Notes: a model not told the origin generated them from the letters alone. A DNA stretch of 64,000 nucleotides from Trujillonella endophytica (GCF_019799905.1 NZ_JABGCI010000005.1:124001-188000), one strand, 5' to 3'. Numbered from the stretch's first letter, positions 1-8,112 are shown. Made by a program: numbers and translations.

Positions 1-164
1 ACGACTCGAACCTGCTGGACCTGGTCGGCACGATCCTGCCGATCGTCGCGCTGGTGCTGGGGCTGCTGCTCCTGCTCGCCGCGATCCTGCTGGCCGTCCG
101 CGCCGCCCGGCGTACCGGTGGCACCTCGCGAACGGGCGGGAGCACTGCCGCGCACGCGGCCTGA
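1..164 (+). CDS. C-terminal end of a membrane protein (partial)
   Basis: Open from the window edge; the frame begins at base 3 and stops with TGA at 162-164. The roughly 53 residues visible hold one strongly hydrophobic stretch (VGTILPIVALVLGLLLLLAA and onward), then an Arg-rich stop-transfer segment and a Ser/Thr/Gly/Ala tail. This is the usual end of a protein anchored by a last transmembrane helix with a short cytoplasmic tail. A strong hairpin follows 33 bases later. The family cannot be told from this fragment. Confidence 0.6.
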   Translation, partial: DSNLLDLVGTILPIVALVLGLLLLLAAILLAVRAARRTGGTSRTGGSTAAHAA

Positions 165-196
165 CCGCGCCCGCCGACGGGGCGGGACACGCACGA

Positions 197-234
197 CCGG
201 CGGCCCCGGGGGACCTCTCCCCCGGGGCCGCCGG
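197..234. terminator. Bidirectional hairpin terminator
   Basis: A perfect 16-bp inverted repeat (ccggcggccccggggg and its complement) surrounds a 6-base loop. It lies between convergent genes ending at 164 (+) and 250 (-). There is no T-run, which is normal for terminators in high-GC actinobacteria. Confidence 0.75.
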
Positions 235-249
235 CCCGTCCGGCACCGC

Positions 250-600
250 TCAGGCGCTGGTGGCGTCGAGGAGCTGCAGCAGCTCGTGCGCCGCCAGCTC
301 GATCTCCTTGTGGCCCCACTCCGCTGCCCGGTAGTGGCAGGCGATGATCCCCATCCGGTGCACGCGCCGGAAGTCGCCGTAGACGAAGCCGTACCGCGCC
401 TTCGTCCCCTCGTTCGCCCCGTCGGTCAGCGCGAGGTGCCAGGCGCCGTACTCCTCCCACGTGTGCCTCGCCAGGTAGCGGTTCTGCTCCTCGGCACCGG
501 GCTGGACCCGGCCCCACTCGCTGCGCAGCACGTACCGGCGCTTCTCGATGAGCGCGCGGGCGTGGGCGAGACCGGCGGGGTTCACGACGTACGTCGCCAT
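250..600 (-). CDS. Conserved actinobacterial protein of unknown function
   Basis: 116 residues from an ATG at 600. No signal peptide or membrane segment is visible. The sequence is rich in aromatic and charged residues, with a dense central block (HTWEEYGAWHL, then RYGFVYGDFRRVHR, then HYRAAEWGHKEIE) that resembles a small soluble protein I recall from streptomycetes and relatives. The function is unknown. It lies downstream of the small membrane protein at 682-891 on the same strand, separated only by a tandem repeat, so the two may be cotranscribed. No clear ribosome binding site precedes the ATG. Confidence 0.75.
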   Translation of the reverse strand: MATYVVNPAGLAHARALIEKRRYVLRSEWGRVQPGAEEQNRYLARHTWEEYGAWHLALTDGANEGTKARYGFVYGDFRRVHRMGIIACHYRAAEWGHKEIELAAHELLQLLDATSA

Positions 601-608
601 CGGCCCAG

Positions 609-672
609 TCCAGCAGCCGGAGGCGGCGGCGGGAAGCGGCTCCAGCAGCCGGAGGCGGCGGCGGGAAGCGGC
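609..672. repeat. Perfect 32-bp tandem duplication
   Basis: Two identical 32-base units (609-640 and 641-672), each starting tccagcagccggaggcggcg, fill nearly the whole gap between the minus-strand genes 250-600 and 682-891. It looks like a recent replication-slippage duplication. It may shift the spacing of whatever leads into the downstream gene. Confidence 0.9.
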
Positions 673-681
673 CCCGGTCGC

Positions 682-891
682 TCAGTGGGCGGGCTCGGCC
701 GACCGGTCGCCGGGCTCCGGAGACGGGTCGTCCGCGCGCACCGAGCGACCGTCCAGCCACGCCTGCCACTCCGCGCGACCGCTCCGGCCCGCCCGCGCGG
801 CACTGATCACGGAGACGGCCGCGACGAGGACCACCACCAGCACCAGCGAGACCGCGACGAGCTCCCAGCCCGCCAGGAACGGCACGGTCAT
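682..891 (-). CDS. Small single-pass membrane protein
   Basis: 69 residues from the ATG at 891; alternatives in the same frame are ATG at 927 and GTG at 942. One transmembrane helix (LVAVSLVLVVVLVAAVSVIS, about residues 11-30) is followed by an Arg-rich positive-inside segment and an acidic, Pro-containing cytoplasmic tail. I chose the 891 start because it places the helix near the N-terminus and has a weak G-rich upstream stretch. No family is recognised. It is transcribed divergently from the DivIVA-like gene at 1145. Confidence 0.55.
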   Translation of the reverse strand: MTVPFLAGWELVAVSLVLVVVLVAAVSVISAARAGRSGRAEWQAWLDGRSVRADDPSPEPGDRSAEPAH

Positions 892-1144
892 GTCCCCCGG
901 ATCCGCCGAGAACGAGACGACTGCCATGGGCCGAGGGTGCACGACGTCGGCGCCGTCCGGGCTCTCCCGGGACCGGACGTCACCCCTCCGGGCGAGTCAC
1001 CCACCGCGACCGTCCCGAGAGGCCGCGCACCGGACGAGGCGACGGCCCTGCCCCTGCGGGGTGATGCCCGTACCGGAACCCGGTTGCACCCTCTTCCCGC
1101 GACGTAACTTCCGGACTCCGGCACCAACTGCGAGGGGAACACCG

Positions 1145-2122
1145 ATGAGCCTCGAGCTCGAAGTCGACGGCACGGAGCGCCCGGTGGGCACCTGGTCGCG
1201 CCAGGGGGACGAGGCACCGCACGCCGGGCGCCCGAACGTCTCCGGCGACCTGTCCACGCTCTTCCGGGCAGCGCCGCTGTTCGGCCGCGCCGTGGCCGGC
1301 TACGACCGCTTCCAGGTCGACACCTACGTGCGGTGGGCCGAGGAGGAGCTGGCCATCGCCGAGCGCGAGCGCGAGCACCTCCTGACGCGGCAGGTCCGCA
1401 CCCGGGCCGAGCTGGACGACGCCCGGCGACTGCTCACCCACTCGCCCGCCGGCGGGGAGCTGCTCCAGGTGTCCGGCCGGATCGGCTCGATGCTGGCCGC
1501 CGCGGCCGACGAGGCCGACGGCATCCGGGCCGACGCCCGGGCCGAGCTCGCGACGGCGACGGCCGAGGCGCAGCAGCTGCTGGCGCGGGCCGACGAGACG
1601 GTCACCGCCGCCCAGGCGGGCGCCCGCCGGCTGGTCGCCGAGGCCACCACCGCGGCGACCGTGGTGACCGACGAGGCCGGCCGCGTGCTCGCCGAGGCGG
1701 AGACGACCCGCCGGGAGGCCACGGCGGAGGCCGCCGCGGTCCGGGAGGAGGCGCGCCGCGTCGAGCAGCGGGCCGTCGAGCACGCCGGGCGGGTGCGCGA
1801 GGAAGCAGCCCAGGACGCCGCGGCGACCCTGCTGCGGGCCCGGGCGGAGGTGGTCGGCATGCTCGCCACCGGCCGCGAGCTGCGGCGACGCGCCGACGAG
1901 GAGGCGGCCGCCGTGCGTGACGAGCTGGACCGGACGGCCGCGGCCCGCCGCGCCGGGCTGCTGGCCGAGGTGGACCAGCTGGAGCGCCACCGCGCCGCGC
2001 TCCTGCAGGAGGTGGAGCGGCTCGCCGGCGTGCGCGAGCCCGCGCCCGAGCCCCCGTCACGGCCGTTCCGCCGCGTCCTGGAGGGGTTGCGGCACGGGAC
2101 GGGCCCGCTCGCCACGCCCTGA
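1145..2122 (+). CDS. DivIVA/Wag31-like coiled-coil protein
   Basis: 325 residues from ATG 1145, with GAGGGG six bases upstream. Around residues 54-68 is a DivIVA-like entry segment (GYDRFQVDTYVRWAEEEL), like the N-terminal membrane-targeting motif of DivIVA/Wag31. From about residue 70 to 300 the protein is almost pure Ala/Glu/Arg heptad sequence, a very long coiled coil. The C-terminus is Pro/Arg-rich. DivIVA proteins bind negatively curved membrane and organise polar growth and septation in actinobacteria. This one is longer at the N-terminus than Wag31 and is probably an accessory cytoskeletal protein, not the essential wag31 copy, which normally lies next to the ftsZ cluster. The link to cell shape is inference. 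Confidence 0.7.
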   Translation: MSLELEVDGTERPVGTWSRQGDEAPHAGRPNVSGDLSTLFRAAPLFGRAVAGYDRFQVDTYVRWAEEELAIAEREREHLLTRQVRTRAELDDARRLLTHSPAGGELLQVSGRIGSMLAAAADEADGIRADARAELATATAEAQQLLARADETVTAAQAGARRLVAEATTAATVVTDEAGRVLAEAETTRREATAEAAAVREEARRVEQRAVEHAGRVREEAAQDAAATLLRARAEVVGMLATGRELRRRADEEAAAVRDELDRTAAARRAGLLAEVDQLERHRAALLQEVERLAGVREPAPEPPSRPFRRVLEGLRHGTGPLATP

Positions 2123-2293
2123 CCTGGGCCTCCCCGAGGGAGGTGCAGGTTCCGCCAAACGGACGGGGCCGTTTCGTCGGGTTCCGGGGTGCCGGGGTGG
2201 GTCTCGGATCCGTAACGTCACCGACAGCAGCCAAGGCGTACCCCTCCGTCACAGCCGGAGCCGCCGCCGCCCACCCCGTCCGAGGAGCTTCCC

Positions 2294-2695
2294 GTGCCTT
2301 CCTTCTCCCGCAGCCACCTGAGCCTGATCACCGACGGCTACGCCGACGACGCCACGTCCGCCTGGACCTACGCGCCGACCTACGAGACCCACGCCACCGA
2401 GGCGGCTCCGTCCCTCATGGCGGAGGACCTCCCCTCGGCCACGTGGACCGACGCCGACGCCGGTGACGAGCCGTGGCGGCTGGACGCCCTGTGCGCCGAG
2501 ACCGACCCCGAGGCCTTCTTCCCCGAGAAGGGCGGCTCGACCCGCGAGGCCAAGCGCGTCTGCACCGGCTGCACCGTCCGGGCCGAGTGCCTGGAGTTCG
2601 CCCTCGCCAACGACGAGCGCTTCGGCATCTGGGGCGGCCTGTCCGAGCGCGAGCGTCGTCGCCTCCGCCTGCAGCGCCGCGAGCTCACCGCCTGA
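2294..2695 (+). CDS. whiB2: WhiB-family iron-sulfur regulator (WhiB2/WhiD type)
   Basis: 133 residues from GTG 2294, with AGGAG six bases upstream. The four cluster-binding cysteines are C67, C90, C93 and C99 (C-x22-C-x2-C-x5-C), followed by the invariant GIWGG turn (residues 111-115) and a basic tail RERRRLRLQRR. WhiB proteins hold a redox-sensitive [4Fe-4S] cluster and bind sigma factor region 4 to steer transcription. The segment DPEAFFPEKGGSTREAKRVC is typical of the WhiB2/WhmD/WhiD subgroup, which controls septation and spore maturation. The first 55 residues are poorly conserved, acidic and probably disordered. Its place just after the DivIVA-like gene fits a cell-division role. Confidence 0.93.
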   Translation: MPSFSRSHLSLITDGYADDATSAWTYAPTYETHATEAAPSLMAEDLPSATWTDADAGDEPWRLDALCAETDPEAFFPEKGGSTREAKRVCTGCTVRAECLEFALANDERFGIWGGLSERERRRLRLQRRELTA

Positions 2696-2719
2696 CCCTC
2701 CCGGCGCCGCGAGGCGCCC

Positions 2720-3670
2720 TCAGCGCGCGACGACGTTGCGCAGCTCCCCGCCGGCCAGCAGCGCCGCGAGGTTCGCCGAGACCAGCGCGTCGGCGCCGAC
2801 CGGCCGCCCGCCCGCGGCGTGCGGCGTGAGCACCAGCCCCGGCGCGTCCCACAGTGGGGAGTCCGGCGGTAGCGGCTCGGTCCCCGTGACGTCCAGCGCG
2901 GCCCCCGCGAGGCGCCCCGCCGCGAGGGCGTCGACCAGCGCGGACTCGTCCACGGTCGACCCGCGGCCGACGTTGACCACGTGCGCGTGGGCCGGCAGGG
3001 CGGCCAGCCGCCGGGCGTCCAGCGCGTGCCGGGTCGCGTCCGTGGCCGGCAGCACCATCACCAGGACGTCGGTGCGCCGCAGCTCCGCCTCCAGGTCGTC
3101 CTCGGCGACGACGGGGAACCCGGCCCGCTCCCCCGCGCTGCGGGCCACGCCCCGCACCGTGGCGCCCAGCGCCCGCACCAGCGGCGCCAGGGTGGAGCCG
3201 ATCGCGCCGAACCCCCAGATCAGCACCCGCGCGTCGAGCAGGGTCGTGACCGCACCCTCGGGGTGCAGCGGCTGCAGGCCCCCGATCTCCCGGGCCCATC
3301 GGTGCTCGGCCTGCGCCCGCGCGGCCGCCGGCAGCCGGCGCACCAGCGCGAGGACCAGCGCCAGCGCGTGCTCGGTCACCGTGGCGCTGTGCAACCCGGC
3401 CCCCGAGGTGACGACGACGTCGTCGGGGAAGCCGGCCGCCAGCACGGCGTCCGGCCCGGCCGCGAGCGACTGCACCCACCGCAGCCGGGGCATCCGCCCG
3501 GCCACGGCCGCCAGGTCCGCCGAGCGGTTCCCCCACACCACGAGCGCCTCGGCGTCCCGGTGCTCCTCGGGCACGGGCGCCCCCGCGGCGTAGGTCACCG
3601 CCGTCACGCCGTCGGGCACGTCCGGGGCCAGCGGCAGCGAGTCCGGGAGCAGGAGCTTGAACGCGGTCAC
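2720..3670 (-). CDS. D-isomer 2-hydroxyacid dehydrogenase family protein
   Basis: 316 residues from GTG 3670. The NAD(P)-binding Rossmann loop is GFGAIG at 153-158. The family catalytic residues are visible as Arg in VNVGRGS, Glu in GTEPLPPDSPLW and His in LTPHAAG. The length matches the family (about 310-330). These enzymes reduce 2-keto acids such as glyoxylate or hydroxypyruvate, or oxidise D-2-hydroxyacids; the substrate cannot be read from the sequence. It lies downstream of the crotonase on the same strand with a 62-base gap, so the two may share a transcript. Confidence 0.88.
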   Translation of the reverse strand: MTAFKLLLPDSLPLAPDVPDGVTAVTYAAGAPVPEEHRDAEALVVWGNRSADLAAVAGRMPRLRWVQSLAAGPDAVLAAGFPDDVVVTSGAGLHSATVTEHALALVLALVRRLPAAARAQAEHRWAREIGGLQPLHPEGAVTTLLDARVLIWGFGAIGSTLAPLVRALGATVRGVARSAGERAGFPVVAEDDLEAELRRTDVLVMVLPATDATRHALDARRLAALPAHAHVVNVGRGSTVDESALVDALAAGRLAGAALDVTGTEPLPPDSPLWDAPGLVLTPHAAGGRPVGADALVSANLAALLAGGELRNVVAR

Positions 3671-3732
3671 TGCGCCATGGAACCGCTCTCGTGGGCCGCG
3701 ATCACGGCCTGGGTCCGGCCGGGACCGCGGAA

Positions 3733-4509
3733 TCAGCGGCCGCGCCAGGCCGGCGGCCGCTTCTCCGCGAAGGCGGCCGAGCCCTCACGGGCGTCGTCGC
3801 TGTCGAACACGGCGTCGGTGAGCTCCGCCTGCCGCTCCCAGCCCTCGTCCCACCGCCAGTCGGGGGTGCCGCGGGCGACCGCCTTGGTGGCGGCCACCGC
3901 CAGCGGTCCGTTGGCGGCGATCGTCGCGGCCAGCTCGAGCGCGCCCGCCAGGGCCCCGCCCTCGGGGGTGACCCGGTTGACCAGGCCCATCTCGGCCGCC
4001 CGCGCCGCGGTCACCGGCTGCCCGGTGAGCAGCAGCTCCATGGCCAGCGCGTGCGGGATGCGCCGCGGCAGCCCCAGCGCCGCGCCGCCGATCGCGACCA
4101 GCGAGCGGGTGACCTCGGGGACGCCGAGGCGGGCGGTGCCCGCGGCGACGACCAGGTCGCAGGCGAGCAGCAGCTCGAAGCCGCCCGCCAGCGCCCAGCC
4201 CTCGACGGCGCCGATGAGCGGCTTGCGCGGCGGCGTCTTCGTGATCCCGCACAGGCCCCGGCCCTCGATCGTCGGCCGCTCGCCACGGAGGAACGCCTTG
4301 AGGTCCATGCCGGCGGAGAACGCGCCGCCCGCGCCGGTGAGCACGCCGACCCGCAGGTCGTCCGACGCGTCCAGTTCGTCGGCGGCCGCGGCCACGGCAC
4401 GCGCGACCCGGGCGTCGAGGGCGTTCCTCGCCTCCGGCCGGTTCAGCGTGATCACCAGCACGCCGTCCCGCCGTTCCACCAGCACCACGTCGTCGCGACC
4501 GTCGTCCAC
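3733..4509 (-). CDS. Enoyl-CoA hydratase/isomerase (crotonase) family protein
   Basis: 258 residues from GTG 4509, supported by AGGAG 6 bases upstream. A longer in-frame start at 4632 would add about 41 Trp/Pro-rich residues with no family similarity and is rejected. Crotonase marks are the oxyanion-hole segment AFSAGMDLKAFL, the second oxyanion segment WALAGGFELLLACDL carrying the first catalytic Glu, and GVPEVTRSL carrying the second. With both Glu present it should hydrate or isomerise a CoA thioester in fatty acid or carnitine-like degradation. The exact substrate is unknown. Confidence 0.88.
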   Translation of the reverse strand: MDDGRDDVVLVERRDGVLVITLNRPEARNALDARVARAVAAAADELDASDDLRVGVLTGAGGAFSAGMDLKAFLRGERPTIEGRGLCGITKTPPRKPLIGAVEGWALAGGFELLLACDLVVAAGTARLGVPEVTRSLVAIGGAALGLPRRIPHALAMELLLTGQPVTAARAAEMGLVNRVTPEGGALAGALELAATIAANGPLAVAATKAVARGTPDWRWDEGWERQAELTDAVFDSDDAREGSAAFAEKRPPAWRGR

Positions 4510-4646
4510 CCGGGGCTCCTCTCGACTGCGGGCGCTGTCCGCGCCCGGCGGCGGCCCCATCGTGGGCCACCCGGGGACGTTGCCGCGCCACGGGGCCGAC
4601 CACCACGATGGCGGCTGCCGCGAACCCCCCACGGGAACGGACCCCC

Positions 4647-5426
4647 ATGACCGATGCGCTCCCCTTCACGGACTCCTTCGACGGCGCGGACCTCGACCCC
4701 GCCACCTGGGTCCCGCACTACCTGCCGCAGTGGAGCTCGCGGGCGGCGTCGGCCGCGGCCTACGAGGTCGCCGGCTCCTGCCTGCGGCTGTACCTCCCGG
4801 AGGACCACCCGCTCTGGTGCCCGGACGACCACTCGCCCCTGCGGGTGTCGGGAGTCCAGTCCGGCGTCTTCTCCGGGCCGGTGGGCAGCACCGTCGGCCA
4901 GCAGCCGGTGCGGCCGGGGGCCGTCGTCCGCGAGGAGCAGCCGGCGCACTGGGGCTGGACCCCCCGCTACGGCCGCCTGGAGATGCGCGCGCGGGCGACG
5001 CTGACCCCGCGGTCGATGGCCGCGTGGTGGCTCGTCGGCCTGGAGGACCGCCCCGAGCGCTGCGCCGAGCTGTGCGTGATGGAGGTCTTCGGCGACGCGC
5101 TGGGCTCCGGGCCGGGCGGGGGGCCGAGCGCCGCCGTCGGCATGGGCACCCACCCCTTCCGCGACCCGCGGATGGTCGAGGACTTCGCCGCGCCGCGGCT
5201 GGACCTGGACGTCGCGGAGTTCCACACCTACGCCGTCGACTGGCGCCCCGACGGCGCGGACCTCCTCGTCGACGGCGACGTCGTCCGCACGGTGCACGTC
5301 ACGCCGGACTACCCGATGCAGACGATGCTGGCGGTCTTCGACTTCCCGGAGAAGGCCGTCCCCGGGGAGCCCTACACCGAGCCGGAGCTCGTCCTGGACT
5401 GGATCCGCGGGGAGCCGCTCGCCTGA
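4647..5426 (+). CDS. GH16-like concanavalin-fold protein with altered catalytic motif
   Basis: 259 residues from ATG 4647. The order of features follows family 16 glycoside hydrolases: N-terminal FTDSFDGADLDPATW, YGRLEMRARATL, the catalytic strand, then FHTYAVDWRPDGADLLVDG and VFDFPEK. GH16 enzymes carry ExDxxE, where the two Glu are nucleophile and acid/base. Here the strand reads ELCVME (residues 141-146), so both Glu are kept but the assisting Asp is Cys143. No signal peptide is visible, unusual for a polysaccharide hydrolase, so it may act on internal or modified sugars, or be a lectin-like relic. It is divergent from the crotonase. Confidence 0.72.
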   Translation: MTDALPFTDSFDGADLDPATWVPHYLPQWSSRAASAAAYEVAGSCLRLYLPEDHPLWCPDDHSPLRVSGVQSGVFSGPVGSTVGQQPVRPGAVVREEQPAHWGWTPRYGRLEMRARATLTPRSMAAWWLVGLEDRPERCAELCVMEVFGDALGSGPGGGPSAAVGMGTHPFRDPRMVEDFAAPRLDLDVAEFHTYAVDWRPDGADLLVDGDVVRTVHVTPDYPMQTMLAVFDFPEKAVPGEPYTEPELVLDWIRGEPLA

Positions 5427-5435
5427 GCGCGGCGC

Positions 5436-6260
5436 TCAGTCGAACAGCGGGCGCAGGTTCTCGGTCCAGACGTCCGCGCCGACCCGGACGATCAGCGCGG
5501 TGACGACGACCAGGAAGGCGATCCGGATGAAGCGGCTGCCCCGCGCGGTCGCCGTCCGGGAGCCCAGGTAGCCACCCAGCACGTTGGCCACACCCATGAT
5601 CAGACCCAGGCCCCAGAAGACCGAGCCGGTCGACGCGAACACCGCCAGCGCCCCCACGTTGGTGGCGACGTTGACGATCTTGGCCTTGGCGCTGGCGTTG
5701 AGGAAGTCGTAGCCCAGCAGCGACACCATCGCGAACACCAGGAACGACCCGGTGCCCGGCCCCAGGATGCCGTCGTAGAAGCCGATGGCCGCGCCGATGC
5801 CCACGGCGATGCCGTGGTGCCGGCGGCCGGCGTGCCGTAGTGCGGTGGTCTCGCCCAGCGACGGCCGGAGCAGGGTGAACGCGCCGATGCCGACCAACGC
5901 CACCACGATCACCGGCTTGAACACCGACGCCGGCAGCAGGGCGGCCACCGAGGCGCCGCCCGCGCTGGCGACCAGCGCGGTCGCGGCCATGGGCAGCGCG
6001 GTGCGCAGGTCCGGGTGCACCCGGCGGGCGTAGGTGACCGCGCTGGTGGTGGTGCCGAACACCGACGAGAGCTTGTTCGTGGCCAGCGCCTGCACCGGGC
6101 TCAGACCCGGCACGAGCAGCAGCGCCGGCAGCTGCAGCAGGCCCCCGCCGCCGACGACGGCGTCGATCCAGCCGGCCGCGAACGCGGCGACCAGCAGCAG
6201 GAGCAGGGTGGTGGTGGCGAGGCCGTCGGGCAGCAGCCCGGCCGACAGCGCGTCCGTCAT
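5436..6260 (-). CDS. TauE/SafE-family membrane exporter
   Basis: 274 residues from ATG 6260, preceded by a G-rich SD (GGAGGG). A longer in-frame ORF to 6389 adds a Cys-rich stretch that I regard as non-coding. About eight transmembrane helices are visible. Family marks are the two repeats opening with FAAGWIDAVVGGGGLLQLP and with IGFYDGILGPGTGSF, plus the TNKLSSVFGT segment in the first half. TauE/SafE proteins (DUF81) move sulfite, sulfoacetate or similar organic anions. The substrate here is not shown by neighbours. It ends 9 bases from the stop of the convergent GH16-like gene. Confidence 0.9.
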   Translation of the reverse strand: MTDALSAGLLPDGLATTTLLLLLVAAFAAGWIDAVVGGGGLLQLPALLLVPGLSPVQALATNKLSSVFGTTTSAVTYARRVHPDLRTALPMAATALVASAGGASVAALLPASVFKPVIVVALVGIGAFTLLRPSLGETTALRHAGRRHHGIAVGIGAAIGFYDGILGPGTGSFLVFAMVSLLGYDFLNASAKAKIVNVATNVGALAVFASTGSVFWGLGLIMGVANVLGGYLGSRTATARGSRFIRIAFLVVVTALIVRVGADVWTENLRPLFD

Positions 6261-6360
6261 CCCCCGCCCTCCGCAGCCGGTCCGGACCGCGCGACCGGAC
6301 ACCGCGCCGACCTGGCAGCCGACCTCGCAGCCGGCTCCGCAGCCGGGTCCGGACATGTCA

Positions 6361-6438
6361 CGGCCCCGGCGCGGGGACTGAACGGCCACGCCGGGGCCGG
6401 TGGTTGAGAGGTACCCCGTTCCCGCCCCCCCTCAACCA
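6361..6438. promoter_or_regulatory. Two nested inverted repeats upstream of the TauE/SafE gene
   Basis: Two perfect inverted repeats lie in the 231-base gap: CGGCCCCGGCG (6361-6371) pairing with 6389-6399, and TGGTTGAG (6401-6408) pairing with 6431-6438 across 22 bases. The first resembles a terminator stem for the sigma-factor gene upstream. The second is AT-richer than its surroundings and could be an operator or an alternative leader stem for the exporter. Function is inferred only. Confidence 0.4.
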
Positions 6439-6491
6439 TGATCGGTCCATTCTCCTCCGGCCCGCGCCGGAGCCCGCCCCCGGGTCCCGGG

Positions 6492-7754
6492 TCACGGGGC
6501 GCCCAGGTCGCGCAGCCGGCCGGCCAGGAAGTCCCGCTCGACCGTGTTCTCCGTGAGCAGCAGCGCCTCGCCGTAGGCCAGCCGCGCCTCGTCGTCCCGG
6601 CCCAGCCGGCGGAGCATGTCCGCGCGCGCCGCCGGCAGGTAGCCGTAACCGGCCAGCTGCGGTTCGCCCGCGAGCGCGTCCAGCTCGGCGAGGCCGGCCG
6701 CCGGCCCGGCGGCGAAGCCGACGGCGACCGCGCGGTTGAGGGCCACGACGGGCGAGGGCCACAGCTGGGTGAGCACGCCATACAGGGCGACGATCTCGGT
6801 CCAGTCGGTGTCCTCCCACGTCGGCGCCTCGGCGTGGACGGCGGCGATCGCCGCCTGCAGCGCATACCGGGACGGCGGCCGCGCGCGCAGCGCCTCCCGG
6901 ACCAGCGTGGTGCCCTCGGCGATGGCCGCGCGGTCCCACCGGGCCCGGTCCTGCTGCTCGAGCAGCAGGAGCCGGCCGCCCGGCCCGGTCCGGGTCTCGC
7001 GGCGGGCGTCGGTGAGGACGACGAGCGCGAGCAGCCCGGCGACGGCCGGGTCGCGGGGCAGCAGCCGGCGCAGCATCCGGGCGAGGTCGACGGAGCGCTC
7101 GACGAGGTCGCGGCGGACCAGCTCCTCCCCCGCGGGCACCGTGTGCCCCGTGGTGAACAGCAGGTGCACGACCGCGAGCACGGCGTCGACCCGCTCGGGC
7201 AGCTCCGCCGCGGGCGGGACCCGGTAGGGGATGCGGGCCAGCGCGATCTTCTTCTTGGCACGGGTGATGCGCGCGGCCATCGTCGCCTCCGCGACGAGGA
7301 ACGCGCGGGCCACCTGGGCCGTGGACAGGCCGCACACCAGCCGCAGCGTGAGGGCCACCTGCGCCGGGCGGTCCAGGGCCGGGTGGCAGCAGGTGGCGAC
7401 CAGCCGCAGCCGGTCGTCGGGGATGGGTGCGCCGTCGACGTCGGTCGCCAGCTCCTCCGGCCCCGGGACCGCGGCGTCCTCGACCAGCAGGGGCAGGTGC
7501 CGGTGCTCCACGCCGCGCGAGCGCAGCACGTTGAGCGCGCGGCGCCTCGCCGTCGTCGTCAGCCAGGCGCCGGGCCGGTCGGGCACGCCGCGCACCCGCC
7601 AGTCGGCGAGGGCGGCGGCGAACGCCTCCTGCGTGCAGTCCTCCGCGGTGTCCAGGTCGCGGGTGACGCGCACCGTCGCGGCGAGCACGAGGGCCCACTC
7701 GCGACGGTGCGCGTCGGCGACCGCGGCCTCGACGTCCGCGGCGTCGTCGCTCAT
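6492..7754 (-). CDS. ECF RNA polymerase sigma factor with C-terminal extension (ECF42-like)
   Basis: 420 residues from ATG 7754. Region 2 lies in about residues 15-75 (TRDLDTAEDCTQEAFAAALA, then PGAWLTTTARRRALNVLR). Region 4 is at about 125-175 (ALTLRLVCGLSTAQVARAFL, then MAARITRAKKKI). The remaining 240 residues form an all-helical, TPR-like domain (TDWTEIVALYGVLTQLWPSP, LNRAVAVG), the mark of the ECF42 group, whose members have no anti-sigma factor and need this extension. ECF42 genes usually lie beside YCII/DGPF genes, as here: the YCII gene is just upstream on the same strand with a 16-base gap. Targets are probably the YCII promoter itself. Confidence 0.9.
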   Translation of the reverse strand: MSDDAADVEAAVADAHRREWALVLAATVRVTRDLDTAEDCTQEAFAAALADWRVRGVPDRPGAWLTTTARRRALNVLRSRGVEHRHLPLLVEDAAVPGPEELATDVDGAPIPDDRLRLVATCCHPALDRPAQVALTLRLVCGLSTAQVARAFLVAEATMAARITRAKKKIALARIPYRVPPAAELPERVDAVLAVVHLLFTTGHTVPAGEELVRRDLVERSVDLARMLRRLLPRDPAVAGLLALVVLTDARRETRTGPGGRLLLLEQQDRARWDRAAIAEGTTLVREALRARPPSRYALQAAIAAVHAEAPTWEDTDWTEIVALYGVLTQLWPSPVVALNRAVAVGFAAGPAAGLAELDALAGEPQLAGYGYLPAARADMLRRLGRDDEARLAYGEALLLTENTVERDFLAGRLRDLGAP

Positions 7755-7770
7755 CGGGTGCGGCGGTCCG

Positions 7771-8112
7771 TCAGTCGAAGGCGATGACCGGCCGGACCTC
7801 GACGCCGCCGAACCGGGCCGGGCACAGCTTCGCGACCGCCAGCGCCGTGTCGAGGTCGGGCGCCTCGATGAGGTAGTAGCCCCCCAGCGCCTCCTTGGTC
7901 TCGACGAAGGGCCCGTCGGTGACCTCTCCCCCGCGCACGCTCGTCGCCGTCCCGCTGGGTTCCAGGGCGGAGCCCCCGAGCACCGTCGCGCCGAGCCCCG
8001 GGACGGCGGCCGTGAAGGCGTCGTGCTCCTGGATCACCTCGTCCATGAGCTCGGGCGAGGCGGTCGCGTAGGCGTTCTCGTCCTCGTAGATCAGGATCGT
8101 GTACTGGGCCAT
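7771..8112 (-). CDS. YCII-related (DGPF-type) protein
   Basis: 113 residues from ATG 8112, with GGAGGACC directly upstream. It carries the name-giving motif VTDGPFVETKEALGGYYLIE and ends in VRPVIAFD. YCII proteins are small ferredoxin-fold proteins of unknown biochemical role that travel with ECF42 sigma factors and are typically the main regulon members. It is first in a two-gene operon with the sigma factor. An upstream in-frame extension to 8313 has no family similarity and is not included. Confidence 0.92.
   Translation of the reverse strand: MAQYTILIYEDENAYATASPELMDEVIQEHDAFTAAVPGLGATVLGGSALEPSGTATSVRGGEVTDGPFVETKEALGGYYLIEAPDLDTALAVAKLCPARFGGVEVRPVIAFD

Noticed and set aside
6261..6389. 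Cys-rich N-terminal extension of the TauE/SafE gene
   Set aside because: The extension lies in a GC-rich inverted-repeat region, has no family similarity, and a good SD precedes the ATG at 6260.
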